Shown here: in pieces, positions 8,294 to 17,668 of the stretch
Position numbering within the stretch: the stretch's first letter is position 1
Layout of the letters: every line of letters starts with the position of its first letter
From: Pragia fontium DSM 5563 = ATCC 49100
GTDB lineage: Bacteria > Pseudomonadota > Gammaproteobacteria > Enterobacterales > Enterobacteriaceae
Reading direction: 5' to 3'
Length of the DNA: 64,000 nt
NCBI RefSeq assembly: GCF_900112475.1
Contig: NZ_FOLW01000012.1
Location: forward strand, 26,874 to 90,873
The notes under the pieces: generated by a model
Databases searched by the model: none
Told to the model about the DNA's origin: nothing
What the model saw: only the letters and a program-made list of their open reading frames with translations
Position numbers and translations under genes: made by a program

Positions 8294-11200
8294 GGTCTTT
8301 TTCCTGTTGTTCCCTGATACATTTGTATATTGAAGTTTTCTCCCATTTCTTCAGCAAATTTAACACCTGAACCATTACAACCATTACACATACCAGGTTT
8401 TATTTTAGAAGTGTTCTCAACAGATATTTTCACATCCACTTTTTGCCCTGAGTAATTATCTTTCATATAGCTAAATAATTTATGCTCCGCATGATTATAG
8501 TTAGTTTGTGTTGTGGATGATGGATAATTACGAATACTTTGAGAGTCTTCTAAGATCACTTTATAATTAATACCATTAATATTAACAGACGTAGGCGCAT
8601 TTCCTTTCCAAGATTTACCACTAACCGCTAATACATACTCTGTTTTGCCATTCACTGCAATAGATCCTGTTGCGATAGAGATATTATCAACCTTATTACC
8701 CTTTATATATATACCTAATTTCCCTCGAATTTCAGTAACATTTAAAGCATTATCATCAATTTTAGACAAATCATTAACTTTGTAATTAGGAAGAATATCA
8801 TTGCCTTTTATTGCATTTTTTCCCTTTCCAACAAGTGTTAAAATCGCCTTAGCCGCTACATACTGAGCCACCTTTGCTTCACTTGTCGGCACACCGCTGG
8901 CTACGATTGACGCTGCTTTTTCTAACGTCATGTCCCCTTTTGATATGACCGCTTCCAGCGGCATCCCAAAGAAATTACCCCATGCAACAATCAATCCTTC
9001 CGCTGCATTCTGTCCTTCTGGAATTTGGCCTTTAGCATATAGTGAAAATGCGTCGCTTATCTCATCCGGCGAAGCTCCACTTTTAACCATCGTCGCACCG
9101 ATAGTTACTTGCTCCTGCCCGTTATGCATCATACCCGGTGTGAAAAAACCACCCCAGCCTTGTGCCAGCGAATTATTCTCCACCTCAACCCGAGCCGCAT
9201 TACCTCCACTGGCGATTGACAGTCCATCACCACCGGCCATACCGCCTGCCGCTGAACCCAACATCGTGACCAGATTGCTAATCAGCGTCTTCTCATCGCC
9301 AACCAACTCTGAGGCAGGTTTTCCATAAAACGCTTGCGCCAGCACATCTGAACTCGCGGCAGCAACCAGTCCACCCACCGCTGCTGCCCCCGGGTTCACA
9401 CCCTGTGCTGAAGCCAACGCGCCAGAAACAATGGCATGTAACGCAATACGCGCCGCGTCATTACCTTTGGTCGCATCTTTTACCAGTGCCGCCATATAAG
9501 GCGCTGAGCCCGCGGCAAGACCACCGGTGACATTACCGCCCAATACGCCCGCCAGTAATCCGGTTGCCGCCGAACCATGGGTCCAAAACTCACTGCCAAC
9601 GCCGTACTGTTTATCCACCTCTTTATACTTATTTGAGGCGGCAATCTTATCGTTGATATCATTCTCTGACAGACCGTTCAGCTCGCCGTTAGCCGCCATT
9701 TCAGCCCGAATTTGCTCTTTAGCCTCATTCAGCTTACTTTGCTTATAGGCATCCATGGCCTGAGTACCCAGCGCTACCGCCTCTTTCTGGATAGTCAGCT
9801 TGTCCTTTATTTTGTCCTTATCAAAGTTATTATCCAACGCCTGATGCGCATTGTCCGTATCACGGCTCAGGCCAGCAATATCCTGCTGCTGGTTATCTTG
9901 GTCACGGATAATAATATCCCCGGCAGCAATTGCACTGTTAGTTGTGCTGCTGTTTTTATCCGACACTTTACCCATTGACGTTGTCGGCATCGCTGGCGTA
10001 TTGGCGGTATAACTATCGCTATTTTTATCATACTGAGTTCCGGCTGATACGCTCGCGCCATACTGCTTACCCGCCCATTCCGATTGATTCTCAATATCCT
10101 TCCAACCTAATGTGCCAGTACTGATACGGTTTTTATCCGCATCGGCTTCAGAGGCAATAACTGCACCGTCCAGCTGAGTATGTTTACCCACATTGATATC
10201 AAAACCGCTGGAACCAGCAAAAATACCGCTCTGATCGCGCACTGCATCATAATCATTGGTGATTTTCTCACCGCTGAAGTTAGCACTTCCCTGAGCACCT
10301 GGTGCCCCCCAACAAATCGGCGGTACACAAATACTGACATTGACACCGCTGGAGGTCTGCTTACTGTCATATTTTGCGCTGTCTTGCTGGCTGCTAATGG
10401 TCAGATCGCGCCCAACGTTAGCGATCACTCGCTCGCCGGACAACTCCGCCCCCTTAAGGGTGGTATCACGGCCGCTGGTGACGCTTAAGGTTTCATCCGC
10501 CTGAATCTGACTATTATGATTAGTTAGCGAGCTGCCATTTTCTTTGCCTTTGTACTGGCTGGCACCGATCTCAATAGTAAAGCCATTTTGAGTACCACCA
10601 AAACCGGCACCCACACCGATACTCTGTTGATTTCCTGAGTTACTGCTTTCCAGCTTGTCTTTGTCCTGAGCGGCGATCAATGCGATATCCTGACCGGCAT
10701 TCAGAATCACATTCTTCCCGTGAATATCCACGCCTTTACCGCGAATATCCTCAGTCGCATTAATATTGACTGTTTCCTTCGCTTTCAGGGTACTTCCCTG
10801 CTGCTGCTGGCTTTCATATTTCTGCTGTTGTTGAGAACTTCCTGCCGTGGCGCTAACCGTCACCTTCACCGCCGACGGATTCATATTGGACTGAATTGTT
10901 TGTGAAGCGATATTCAACGCTGCTTGAGCGCCATAAATAGCGGTCAAGCGTGGATCGCGCCCATCCTCCGCTGACTGGGCCGCCTTCTCAATCGCTTGAG
11001 CAGCGGCTACCGCATAACCTGATGTGGAAGCGGTAACACCATACTGCGTTGAGCTGGAACGATTTTCATGCAGTGAGCTGTCTTCACTGACATCCATCAG
11101 CACGTTTTTACCGCTCAGATTGATCGATTTACCCGCGCTAACGTCAGCACCATTAAGCACCACATCTTGGCCCGCCTGTAGCGTCACATTGCCACTACCG

Positions 11201-14200
11201 CTGGTCAGCTGACTGCGAACCGTACTTTGTTGAGTGCTCTCATCAAGTCGGGAGTGATTCTCTTTACGCCAGCCTGCGGTGCCGCTATAACCATCACCGC
11301 CTAATTCACCAACGGTGGTGCGGCTACCGGTTTCATGTTGACGCACGGTATTACTACCGGAACTCACCCGGATATCACCTTGCTTGGCGGTCAGCATCAA
11401 ATCATTGACGGAGGTCAGCGCACTGCCGGCAACATCAATGCTGCCTTCTTTGCTATTGATATAAATATCCTGACCGGTCAGAACGGAAGGATTTTGAGCA
11501 GTAACCTGTTTATCACCTTTACTTTGCGACTTATCCATACCAACAGGTAATACGCTGGAACCGTGATTTGGCCCGCCCCCCATAGCTCGGGTCACTGACC
11601 CTAGGGTCGGCGTGGCATCCGTCACGCTCCAACTACTGCTGCTTGATTTACTGGTACTGTTCTGACTATCGGTTGAAGGGGCAATCACCACATCGCGCTT
11701 AGCATCAATGATAATTGACTCACCAGCACCTAACCGACTGCCGCTAATCACCACATCACCATGGGTAAGCTTACCGTCAGCTAAACGACTGTCATTGCCG
11801 GTGGCATTAAGCTGAATATTGCCGGCCGCATTGACGTTGCTACCGCTTTGATATTCTCCGTGGGTGGTGGTTTCACTCTTGCTGGATGAACGTCCGTAAC
11901 TTGTCGGAAGCTGAGTCGGGTTAAACCAATCCGCTCCCGTGGCCGCCGCTTCATTTAATACATTTTTGGTTTTCTGTACCCCACCATCGTCGGACTTGCC
12001 GATATCACGGAAGTTACGCACGCTATTAATTAGCGGGTCCGAAATGGAAATACCGATACCGCTACTTTTCGATGAGTGAGTAGTTTTTTGATCCACCACA
12101 TCCCTACCGGGGAGAATGGCAATATCTTGCGCGGTAACATCAATATGCCCCGTCGCACGAGAGGTATCACCCACGGCACGCCCGGCAACAATATCACTGC
12201 CACTGATGGTGGCGGTGTTTCCGGCAGAAATAACCACGTTACCGCCGGAGGTGCCGACCATACTGCGAGCATCACTTTGATTAACTTGCGCACCGTCAAA
12301 CGTCGATTTAGTCGACTGGGAACCAATCGTGACGCCTAAACCACCGCCGCTAAACATGCCGCTCTTTTTCACTTCTTTCAGACGATAAGTGGACTGTTCC
12401 TCAGTAGCCGCAACGATATTGACGTTATTCCCCGCCGCCAGTGCAACATTCCCTTCACCAGCCACCGATGAACCCTGTACGGTTAAATCATGACCGGCAG
12501 ACAGGGTGATATTATTGCCGCTCAGCACCGATCCCTTTTCATGGGTGCTATAGTCTTGCTCAACAATACGGGTTGTCTTTTTGGAGAAGGTTTTCTTTTT
12601 AACTTTGGTTTCTTTAAAGAAGCGATAATCGCTTTCCGTGGCGCTGCTCAGATCAATATCACGACCTGCATACAGCTTCAGATCGCCTTCCGCCTGAACC
12701 TCAGCGGCCTGAGCCTTGATATCACGCCCGGCAACAATTTGTGTATTTTTGCCGCTGCTAATCTCCGTACCTTGCTGGCGAACCGACTCATCAATCTGCT
12801 GTTTGCGTTTACCGTGAGTTTCCTGATAAACCCGACTTTGGGCGGTCGTCAGATTGACATCTCGCCCGGCAACAAGTGAAGCATTACCTTTCGCGTCCAC
12901 TTCCGCCGCTTGCGCGTTGATATCACGTCCTGCGGCGATGGTAAGATTATCACCGCTTTGTAGTGTGCTACTGAGTGCACCTTCGATTTGCGTTTTATTC
13001 TTACCTTTCTGAATAGACTGGCTTTGCCGAGCCACTTCAATATTGACATCATTCCCTGCGGATAGCGTTAAGTTCCCCTTATCAGAGGTGACTTCTGCTG
13101 CATGAATGGTTATGTCTTTACCAGCGGTTAAATTCAATGCCCCCTCAGACTGGATGGAGGCAATATTACCGACTTCAGTCTTTGAAAAACCAATAGTTTG
13201 TTGGTTATATAATAACCCTCTTCCACTATAGGTATTGCCTGAGGCTCCCCACTGCTGGGTTTCCGTTCGATTAACGATATTACCATCAACACTTTCTATC
13301 TCAACCTGCTGTCCACGGATGGTTGAGCCTATATTGTTAATATCGCCCATAGCCATCATAGATAACGCACCACCCGCTTTTATTTGCCCGGCGTTAACGT
13401 TATCGATGGTGCTTTGGCTATCAATAAGCAGCGAGTTATCCGCCAAAATGCTGCTGTTACGGTTAACAAGTCGTCCACCGTCCAGCTCGACATGGCTACC
13501 TTTAATCACGCTGCCATCAAGGGATGTGACATCGTTTTTCGCCAGATACAGTTTAGGGGCTAATACCGTCTGTCCGTTCACCGTAACCGGTTCCCACCAA
13601 ACGATACTTTTATTTAGCTGAGCCACCTGCTGCGGAGTCAGGCCAATGCCAAATGTCAGATTCAGGCCAGCCTGAGCATCCGCTGCATTATCAATCAGGT
13701 ATTGCATCTGAGCTAAATCAGAACCAACGCCATTGATATAACGGTTACCGGTTTGTTTAATTAACGCATCGCTAATATAGCGAGTATCAAACGCCGCATC
13801 GCCAAGGAAACGATAATTGAGGTCAGGGTTTAAGCCTAAACGATCAAGAAAATAGGCCGATCCCAGAAATTTATTTTTATCGGTAAAACGACTATCCGTT
13901 TCACGCGGTGCAGACCCCGGCTGACGGCCTAACAGCGCATAGAGATCGTTAAACAGGCCATTATTCAGTCCACCTAAACCATCCAGTTTCGGATTGGTGG
14001 TAATTAAATAAGGACTATCCGGATCAGAATTTTGCACAAACAGACCATTTAAACCATCAGGTAGTGCAATATTATTTTGTCCGCTTAGCGTAGGCGCATT
14101 CAGCGTATGGTTGATATTGCCTGCATTGGCAACTGCGGTGGTATTGCTGATATCGTTATTAAAACTGGCTTGTAGAGTACCGCCTGCTTGAATGGTTGAG

Positions 14201-17200
14201 CGATAGAGTTCGGAGTCACCGCTGCGTTCAAAGCGGCGCTCGCCGGTGGCAGTGTATGACACTGAGCTATTATCGAAAAAAATTTGCTCCTCACGCTCTT
14301 TGTCGTAATAGTAAACCGAGCCATTCATGTCAATTGACGCTGCGTCTGGCAGCCACTCCCACTCATAAAAAGAATAGCCACGGGAATGGGTATAGCTTTG
14401 ATACTGAGTTTCCGTACCACTGAACCAAGATTGGTTATTAAGTATGTTACCAGATAAGAAAATATCTCGATTAGCCAGAATATTGCTGGCGTGGTTATCC
14501 AATAAACCTGTTGAGATAAATAAATCACGTCCAGAAGCTATTCTGGCAGATTTTCCATTACTCGTTACTCCCACAGTTGAAATAAAAACGGGTAATTCTT
14601 TTGTTTCAGAGCCGAGTAACGGCGCCATGTAATAAAAATATCTATCATTAAACCCACCATTCCCATTCGAACCTGGATCAAAATGGTATCGGTATACTCC
14701 CACCTCATTTTTATCTAAATCACGCAACGGAATATTAGCTTCTGAAGCACTTAACCATTTATATTCCTTAGTTAAATCGCGATCTGATTGAACTATCGAT
14801 AATCCATTCTGTTCATTCAATAATCTAGCCGTATTTATCGTAATATCGCCATTAATTGTCTCAATAGTACCCGAACTATTAAGCACTAAACTGTTGGCAT
14901 GACCCGCAGCATCCTTCTGCATCCACAAACTCTTACCCGCCAGAATATCGCCTTTAATATTACTGATACTGTTGGCGAACAACCGCATATCACCCGCGGC
15001 ATATAGCAGTGCGCTATTGGTAATGGCATTAGCCGCGCTGAGCTGCAAATCACCACCCGCACCGGTAAAACCATCATGGGTAATTGAATCGCCGCTGGTG
15101 AGCTGAATATCACCTGCGGACTGTAAATGGCTGTTGGCAGTCAGGCGAATATCCGCAGCATTCACGCTTAAGGTGCCTTCTCCTGCCGTTATCTTGCCCT
15201 GATTGGTAAACAACCCACCACTGGTAACGCTAACCTCTTTACCTTGCAGCGTACCGGCTTGGCTGATGGTGCCAGCACTACTCAGCGCTAGCGCATTACC
15301 TGCCGCAATCGTGCCGCCTTGCACAAAATTCTGCTGCAAGTGAATAACCAAGTCAGATAGCGCCAACATTTGCCCTGAATGGCTGAGAGAATCACTGGTT
15401 AAGTCCAGACTACCGGCGCTAAACAGCTTGCCGCTGCTCTGGTTGTTAACCTGCTTGGCATTAACCGAAAGCTGGTCGAGGGCTAATACCGTGCCGCTAT
15501 TGGTTAGCCCTTGTCCGTTAATCTTGACCGTCTGACCTTGCAGTGTGCCCTGTTGGTTAATCTCAGTACCGGTTAATGACAGCGTGCCGTCAGACTTCAG
15601 TATGCCTTGTTGATTGATAGCCGTACCCGTCAAGGTCAGGCTATCACCCGCCGTCAATACGCCCTGTAGCTGTGCGTTTTCACTGGCGTTAAGGGACAAA
15701 CCTGCGTAAGCCTGGATCTGAGCACTGGCTAACGTGGTAAATAATGGGGAATCAATCGACAGTGAGCCATTAGACGAGACTAAACCACCCAGCGTCATAC
15801 TCGATGCCATCAGCCCAATATGTTTATCACTGAGTAAACGACTGCCTTGTACAGTATTCAGCGCCTGAGCATTAAGTGACATAGCCTGTTGTGCATGTAG
15901 CAAACCGGCAATATCCGCACGACCAACCTGTAGACTCAGGCTGCCATCACTAAGTACAGAACCGCTTTGCTCAACCTTCAGCCAGTCATTAGCGGTTAAT
16001 GTCAGCGTCTGCTGAGAACCGATACTGCCGGAAAGTGAAACTCCGTTGCCAGTTAAGGTGAATAAGCCACCGGATAATAACGCTCCGCTATTATCCACCG
16101 TTTCAGCCGTTATAGACTGCGTACCTAGCGACTGAATACGGCCCTGATTATTCACTCCGCTAGCGGTAATAACGTTATTACCATTAGTGGCAATGAGTCC
16201 CTGATTATCAAGTTTCCCTGCTGATATCGTGGTGAGGTAACCTGAATTTATTTCACCCAGATTATTGAGCCTCTCATTGGCCCGGATATTCAAGCTCTGC
16301 TGAGCAGAAACGTTGGACTTTGCACCAACTTGAATATTATTCGCATCCAATGCCATATCCTGTCCGGCACTAACCTGACCATCGAGCAACAGTTGGGAAC
16401 CTGTCAGGCTAACGCCGGTGGTTCCCATCAGGCGCGAAGCGCTATCCTGCTGTAGCACCTGACGGCTTTTTGCCGTCACCTGTGCCGCAGATAACTGGCT
16501 GTTACTCCACTGCTGGCTATCCGCCTCTAATTGCAGGGTGCCACTCTTGCCCACAATGCTCTGAGCATCAACCCCGGCGGCAACTACGCTATCACTGAGC
16601 GTTAATTGCCCCTGGCTATTCAGTGCCACATGTTTACCGGATGAGATAACGCTATTTTTGACTTTGGTCTGGCCTTTACTGCTTAAACGGATATCACCGC
16701 TCGCCTTATGGTTACCGGTTAAAGCTAATTCATCAGCACTGGCGGTTATCGCTCCCTGAGCTAATGTGCTACTCAGCGTCAGCTTACCGTTAACATCCAA
16801 CTGAACATCACCCTGCCGAGCATTCAGATTGCCGAGGTTAACCCCCACGCCTTTATCGCTGGAAACCAGATGAATACGATTGGCATACATGCCGCCCAAT
16901 GAACCGGTATCTACAGCAATTCTTGGCGTGCTGTCGGTTCCGGCAATCGGCGTCACTGAACCATCATTCCCAACCCGATTACTTCCGGCAATCACGGTCA
17001 AATCCTGAGCGTGCAATCCGGCATTAATCTCAGTGGCACGGGAAATAATCGCCACCGAGCTACTTTGGCTGGCATCCAGCCCCTGACCATTGATAGTAAT
17101 CGAGCCCTGAGTAACGGATAGCGCTTCAAGATTCCCCTGAGCATCCATCACCGGTTTACCAGTGGTTAACGTGACGTTGGGTGTATTAATAAAGCCGCAA

Positions 17201-17655
17201 CCATCGCAGGTAATCCCATAAGGGTTGGCCACCATAACGTTGGCTTGTTTACCCGCCACTTCGGTATAGCCCTGAAGCTGTGAGCGATTTGCTCCTACCA
17301 CTTCATTGATAATCGCCTGTGCTTCCCGTCCGGCTTTTAGGTTAGGGTTGTTCTGGATGATGCCGCCGAGCTGAGTCTGATTAAGCGCACCGGTCGCGTT
17401 ATTCAGTATCAGCCCCTCTTTGCCCACGTTAAACTCATGATATTGGTTGTGGGAAATGCCCTGTTGATTTGGCGTAGCGATATTCACCACCGGTACACCG
17501 TTAGCGGCCTGCTCAGTTGTCGTATTCCCGCCCGCCACACTGACACCGGCAGCAACAGCAGGCAGTACCGGTTGTACCGCAAGTAGCCCACTGATCAGGT
17601 AGCTGAGTAAACGTCTGGAAGTATTAACCGGCAACGATGTCATATTATTGTTCAT
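8290..17655 (-). CDS. cdiA: CdiA contact-dependent inhibition exoprotein with deaminase-like toxin tip
   Basis: Giant two-partner-secretion effector (3121 residues) exported through CdiB and presented as a surface filament. Residues 1-36 are a signal peptide ending PAVAA. The TPS secretion domain follows, with NPNL at 103-106 and NPYG at 144-147. Long filamentous-haemagglutinin repeats fill most of the protein (many LTAG/SAGKDI/AGRDI units). The pretoxin ends in VENN at 2825-2828. The last 293 residues are the variable toxin arm. Its end shows HAE (3055-3057) and, 33 residues on, CNGC (3090-3093) within KPGMCNGC, the zinc-binding signature of cytidine-deaminase-like toxins. It is operonic with cdiB (13-base gap) and its immunity gene (4-base overlap). 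Target nucleic acid is not readable from sequence. Confidence 0.92.
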   Translation of the reverse strand: MNNNMTSLPVNTSRRLLSYLISGLLAVQPVLPAVAAGVSVAGGNTTTEQAANGVPVVNIATPNQQGISHNQYHEFNVGKEGLILNNATGALNQTQLGGIIQNNPNLKAGREAQAIINEVVGANRSQLQGYTEVAGKQANVMVANPYGITCDGCGFINTPNVTLTTGKPVMDAQGNLEALSVTQGSITINGQGLDASQSSSVAIISRATEINAGLHAQDLTVIAGSNRVGNDGSVTPIAGTDSTPRIAVDTGSLGGMYANRIHLVSSDKGVGVNLGNLNARQGDVQLDVNGKLTLSSTLAQGAITASADELALTGNHKASGDIRLSSKGQTKVKNSVISSGKHVALNSQGQLTLSDSVVAAGVDAQSIVGKSGTLQLEADSQQWSNSQLSAAQVTAKSRQVLQQDSASRLMGTTGVSLTGSQLLLDGQVSAGQDMALDANNIQVGAKSNVSAQQSLNIRANERLNNLGEINSGYLTTISAGKLDNQGLIATNGNNVITASGVNNQGRIQSLGTQSITAETVDNSGALLSGGLFTLTGNGVSLSGSIGSQQTLTLTANDWLKVEQSGSVLSDGSLSLQVGRADIAGLLHAQQAMSLNAQALNTVQGSRLLSDKHIGLMASSMTLGGLVSSNGSLSIDSPLFTTLASAQIQAYAGLSLNASENAQLQGVLTAGDSLTLTGTAINQQGILKSDGTLSLTGTEINQQGTLQGQTVKINGQGLTNSGTVLALDQLSVNAKQVNNQSSGKLFSAGSLDLTSDSLSHSGQMLALSDLVIHLQQNFVQGGTIAAGNALALSSAGTISQAGTLQGKEVSVTSGGLFTNQGKITAGEGTLSVNAADIRLTANSHLQSAGDIQLTSGDSITHDGFTGAGGDLQLSAANAITNSALLYAAGDMRLFANSISNIKGDILAGKSLWMQKDAAGHANSLVLNSSGTIETINGDITINTARLLNEQNGLSIVQSDRDLTKEYKWLSASEANIPLRDLDKNEVGVYRYHFDPGSNGNGGFNDRYFYYMAPLLGSETKELPVFISTVGVTSNGKSARIASGRDLFISTGLLDNHASNILANRDIFLSGNILNNQSWFSGTETQYQSYTHSRGYSFYEWEWLPDAASIDMNGSVYYYDKEREEQIFFDNSSVSYTATGERRFERSGDSELYRSTIQAGGTLQASFNNDISNTTAVANAGNINHTLNAPTLSGQNNIALPDGLNGLFVQNSDPDSPYLITTNPKLDGLGGLNNGLFNDLYALLGRQPGSAPRETDSRFTDKNKFLGSAYFLDRLGLNPDLNYRFLGDAAFDTRYISDALIKQTGNRYINGVGSDLAQMQYLIDNAADAQAGLNLTFGIGLTPQQVAQLNKSIVWWEPVTVNGQTVLAPKLYLAKNDVTSLDGSVIKGSHVELDGGRLVNRNSSILADNSLLIDSQSTIDNVNAGQIKAGGALSMMAMGDINNIGSTIRGQQVEIESVDGNIVNRTETQQWGASGNTYSGRGLLYNQQTIGFSKTEVGNIASIQSEGALNLTAGKDITIHAAEVTSDKGNLTLSAGNDVNIEVARQSQSIQKGKNKTQIEGALSSTLQSGDNLTIAAGRDINAQAAEVDAKGNASLVAGRDVNLTTAQSRVYQETHGKRKQQIDESVRQQGTEISSGKNTQIVAGRDIKAQAAEVQAEGDLKLYAGRDIDLSSATESDYRFFKETKVKKKTFSKKTTRIVEQDYSTHEKGSVLSGNNITLSAGHDLTVQGSSVAGEGNVALAAGNNVNIVAATEEQSTYRLKEVKKSGMFSGGGLGVTIGSQSTKSTFDGAQVNQSDARSMVGTSGGNVVISAGNTATISGSDIVAGRAVGDTSRATGHIDVTAQDIAILPGRDVVDQKTTHSSKSSGIGISISDPLINSVRNFRDIGKSDDGGVQKTKNVLNEAAATGADWFNPTQLPTSYGRSSSKSETTTHGEYQSGSNVNAAGNIQLNATGNDSRLADGKLTHGDVVISGSRLGAGESIIIDAKRDVVIAPSTDSQNSTSKSSSSSWSVTDATPTLGSVTRAMGGGPNHGSSVLPVGMDKSQSKGDKQVTAQNPSVLTGQDIYINSKEGSIDVAGSALTSVNDLMLTAKQGDIRVSSGSNTVRQHETGSRTTVGELGGDGYSGTAGWRKENHSRLDESTQQSTVRSQLTSGSGNVTLQAGQDVVLNGADVSAGKSINLSGKNVLMDVSEDSSLHENRSSSTQYGVTASTSGYAVAAAQAIEKAAQSAEDGRDPRLTAIYGAQAALNIASQTIQSNMNPSAVKVTVSATAGSSQQQQKYESQQQQGSTLKAKETVNINATEDIRGKGVDIHGKNVILNAGQDIALIAAQDKDKLESSNSGNQQSIGVGAGFGGTQNGFTIEIGASQYKGKENGSSLTNHNSQIQADETLSVTSGRDTTLKGAELSGERVIANVGRDLTISSQQDSAKYDSKQTSSGVNVSICVPPICWGAPGAQGSANFSGEKITNDYDAVRDQSGIFAGSSGFDINVGKHTQLDGAVIASEADADKNRISTGTLGWKDIENQSEWAGKQYGASVSAGTQYDKNSDSYTANTPAMPTTSMGKVSDKNSSTTNSAIAAGDIIIRDQDNQQQDIAGLSRDTDNAHQALDNNFDKDKIKDKLTIQKEAVALGTQAMDAYKQSKLNEAKEQIRAEMAANGELNGLSENDINDKIAASNKYKEVDKQYGVGSEFWTHGSAATGLLAGVLGGNVTGGLAAGSAPYMAALVKDATKGNDAARIALHAIVSGALASAQGVNPGAAAVGGLVAAASSDVLAQAFYGKPASELVGDEKTLISNLVTMLGSAAGGMAGGDGLSIASGGNAARVEVENNSLAQGWGGFFTPGMMHNGQEQVTIGATMVKSGASPDEISDAFSLYAKGQIPEGQNAAEGLIVAWGNFFGMPLEAVISKGDMTLEKAASIVASGVPTSEAKVAQYVAAKAILTLVGKGKNAIKGNDILPNYKVNDLSKIDDNALNVTEIRGKLGIYIKGNKVDNISIATGSIAVNGKTEYVLAVSGKSWKGNAPTSVNINGINYKVILEDSQSIRNYPSSTTQTNYNHAEHKLFSYMKDNYSGQKVDVKISVENTSKIKPGMCNGCNGSGVKFAEEMGENFNIQMYQGTTGKRP
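9166..9640. repeat. 475-bp pretoxin repeat, cdiA copy
   Basis: Encodes the alanine/glycine-rich hydrophobic pretoxin segment from NKYKEVDKQ to VENNSL in cdiA. It matches the orphan copy at 7008-7482 without gaps. The intervening 1683 bases contain the active toxin arm, the immunity gene and the terminator. Confidence 0.9.
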
Positions 17656-17668
17656 GATGATTAATCCC

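Noticed and set aside
13235..13621. Several 100-130-residue plus-strand frames inside cdiA (for example 8930-9328, 12490-12879, 13235-13621)
   Set aside because: Antisense frames within a repetitive low-stop gene; no start signals and no family features.
8290..17655. Repeat-rich stretch considered as CRISPR or tandem satellite
   Set aside because: Repeats are degenerate protein-coding FHA units without constant spacing or identical direct repeats.
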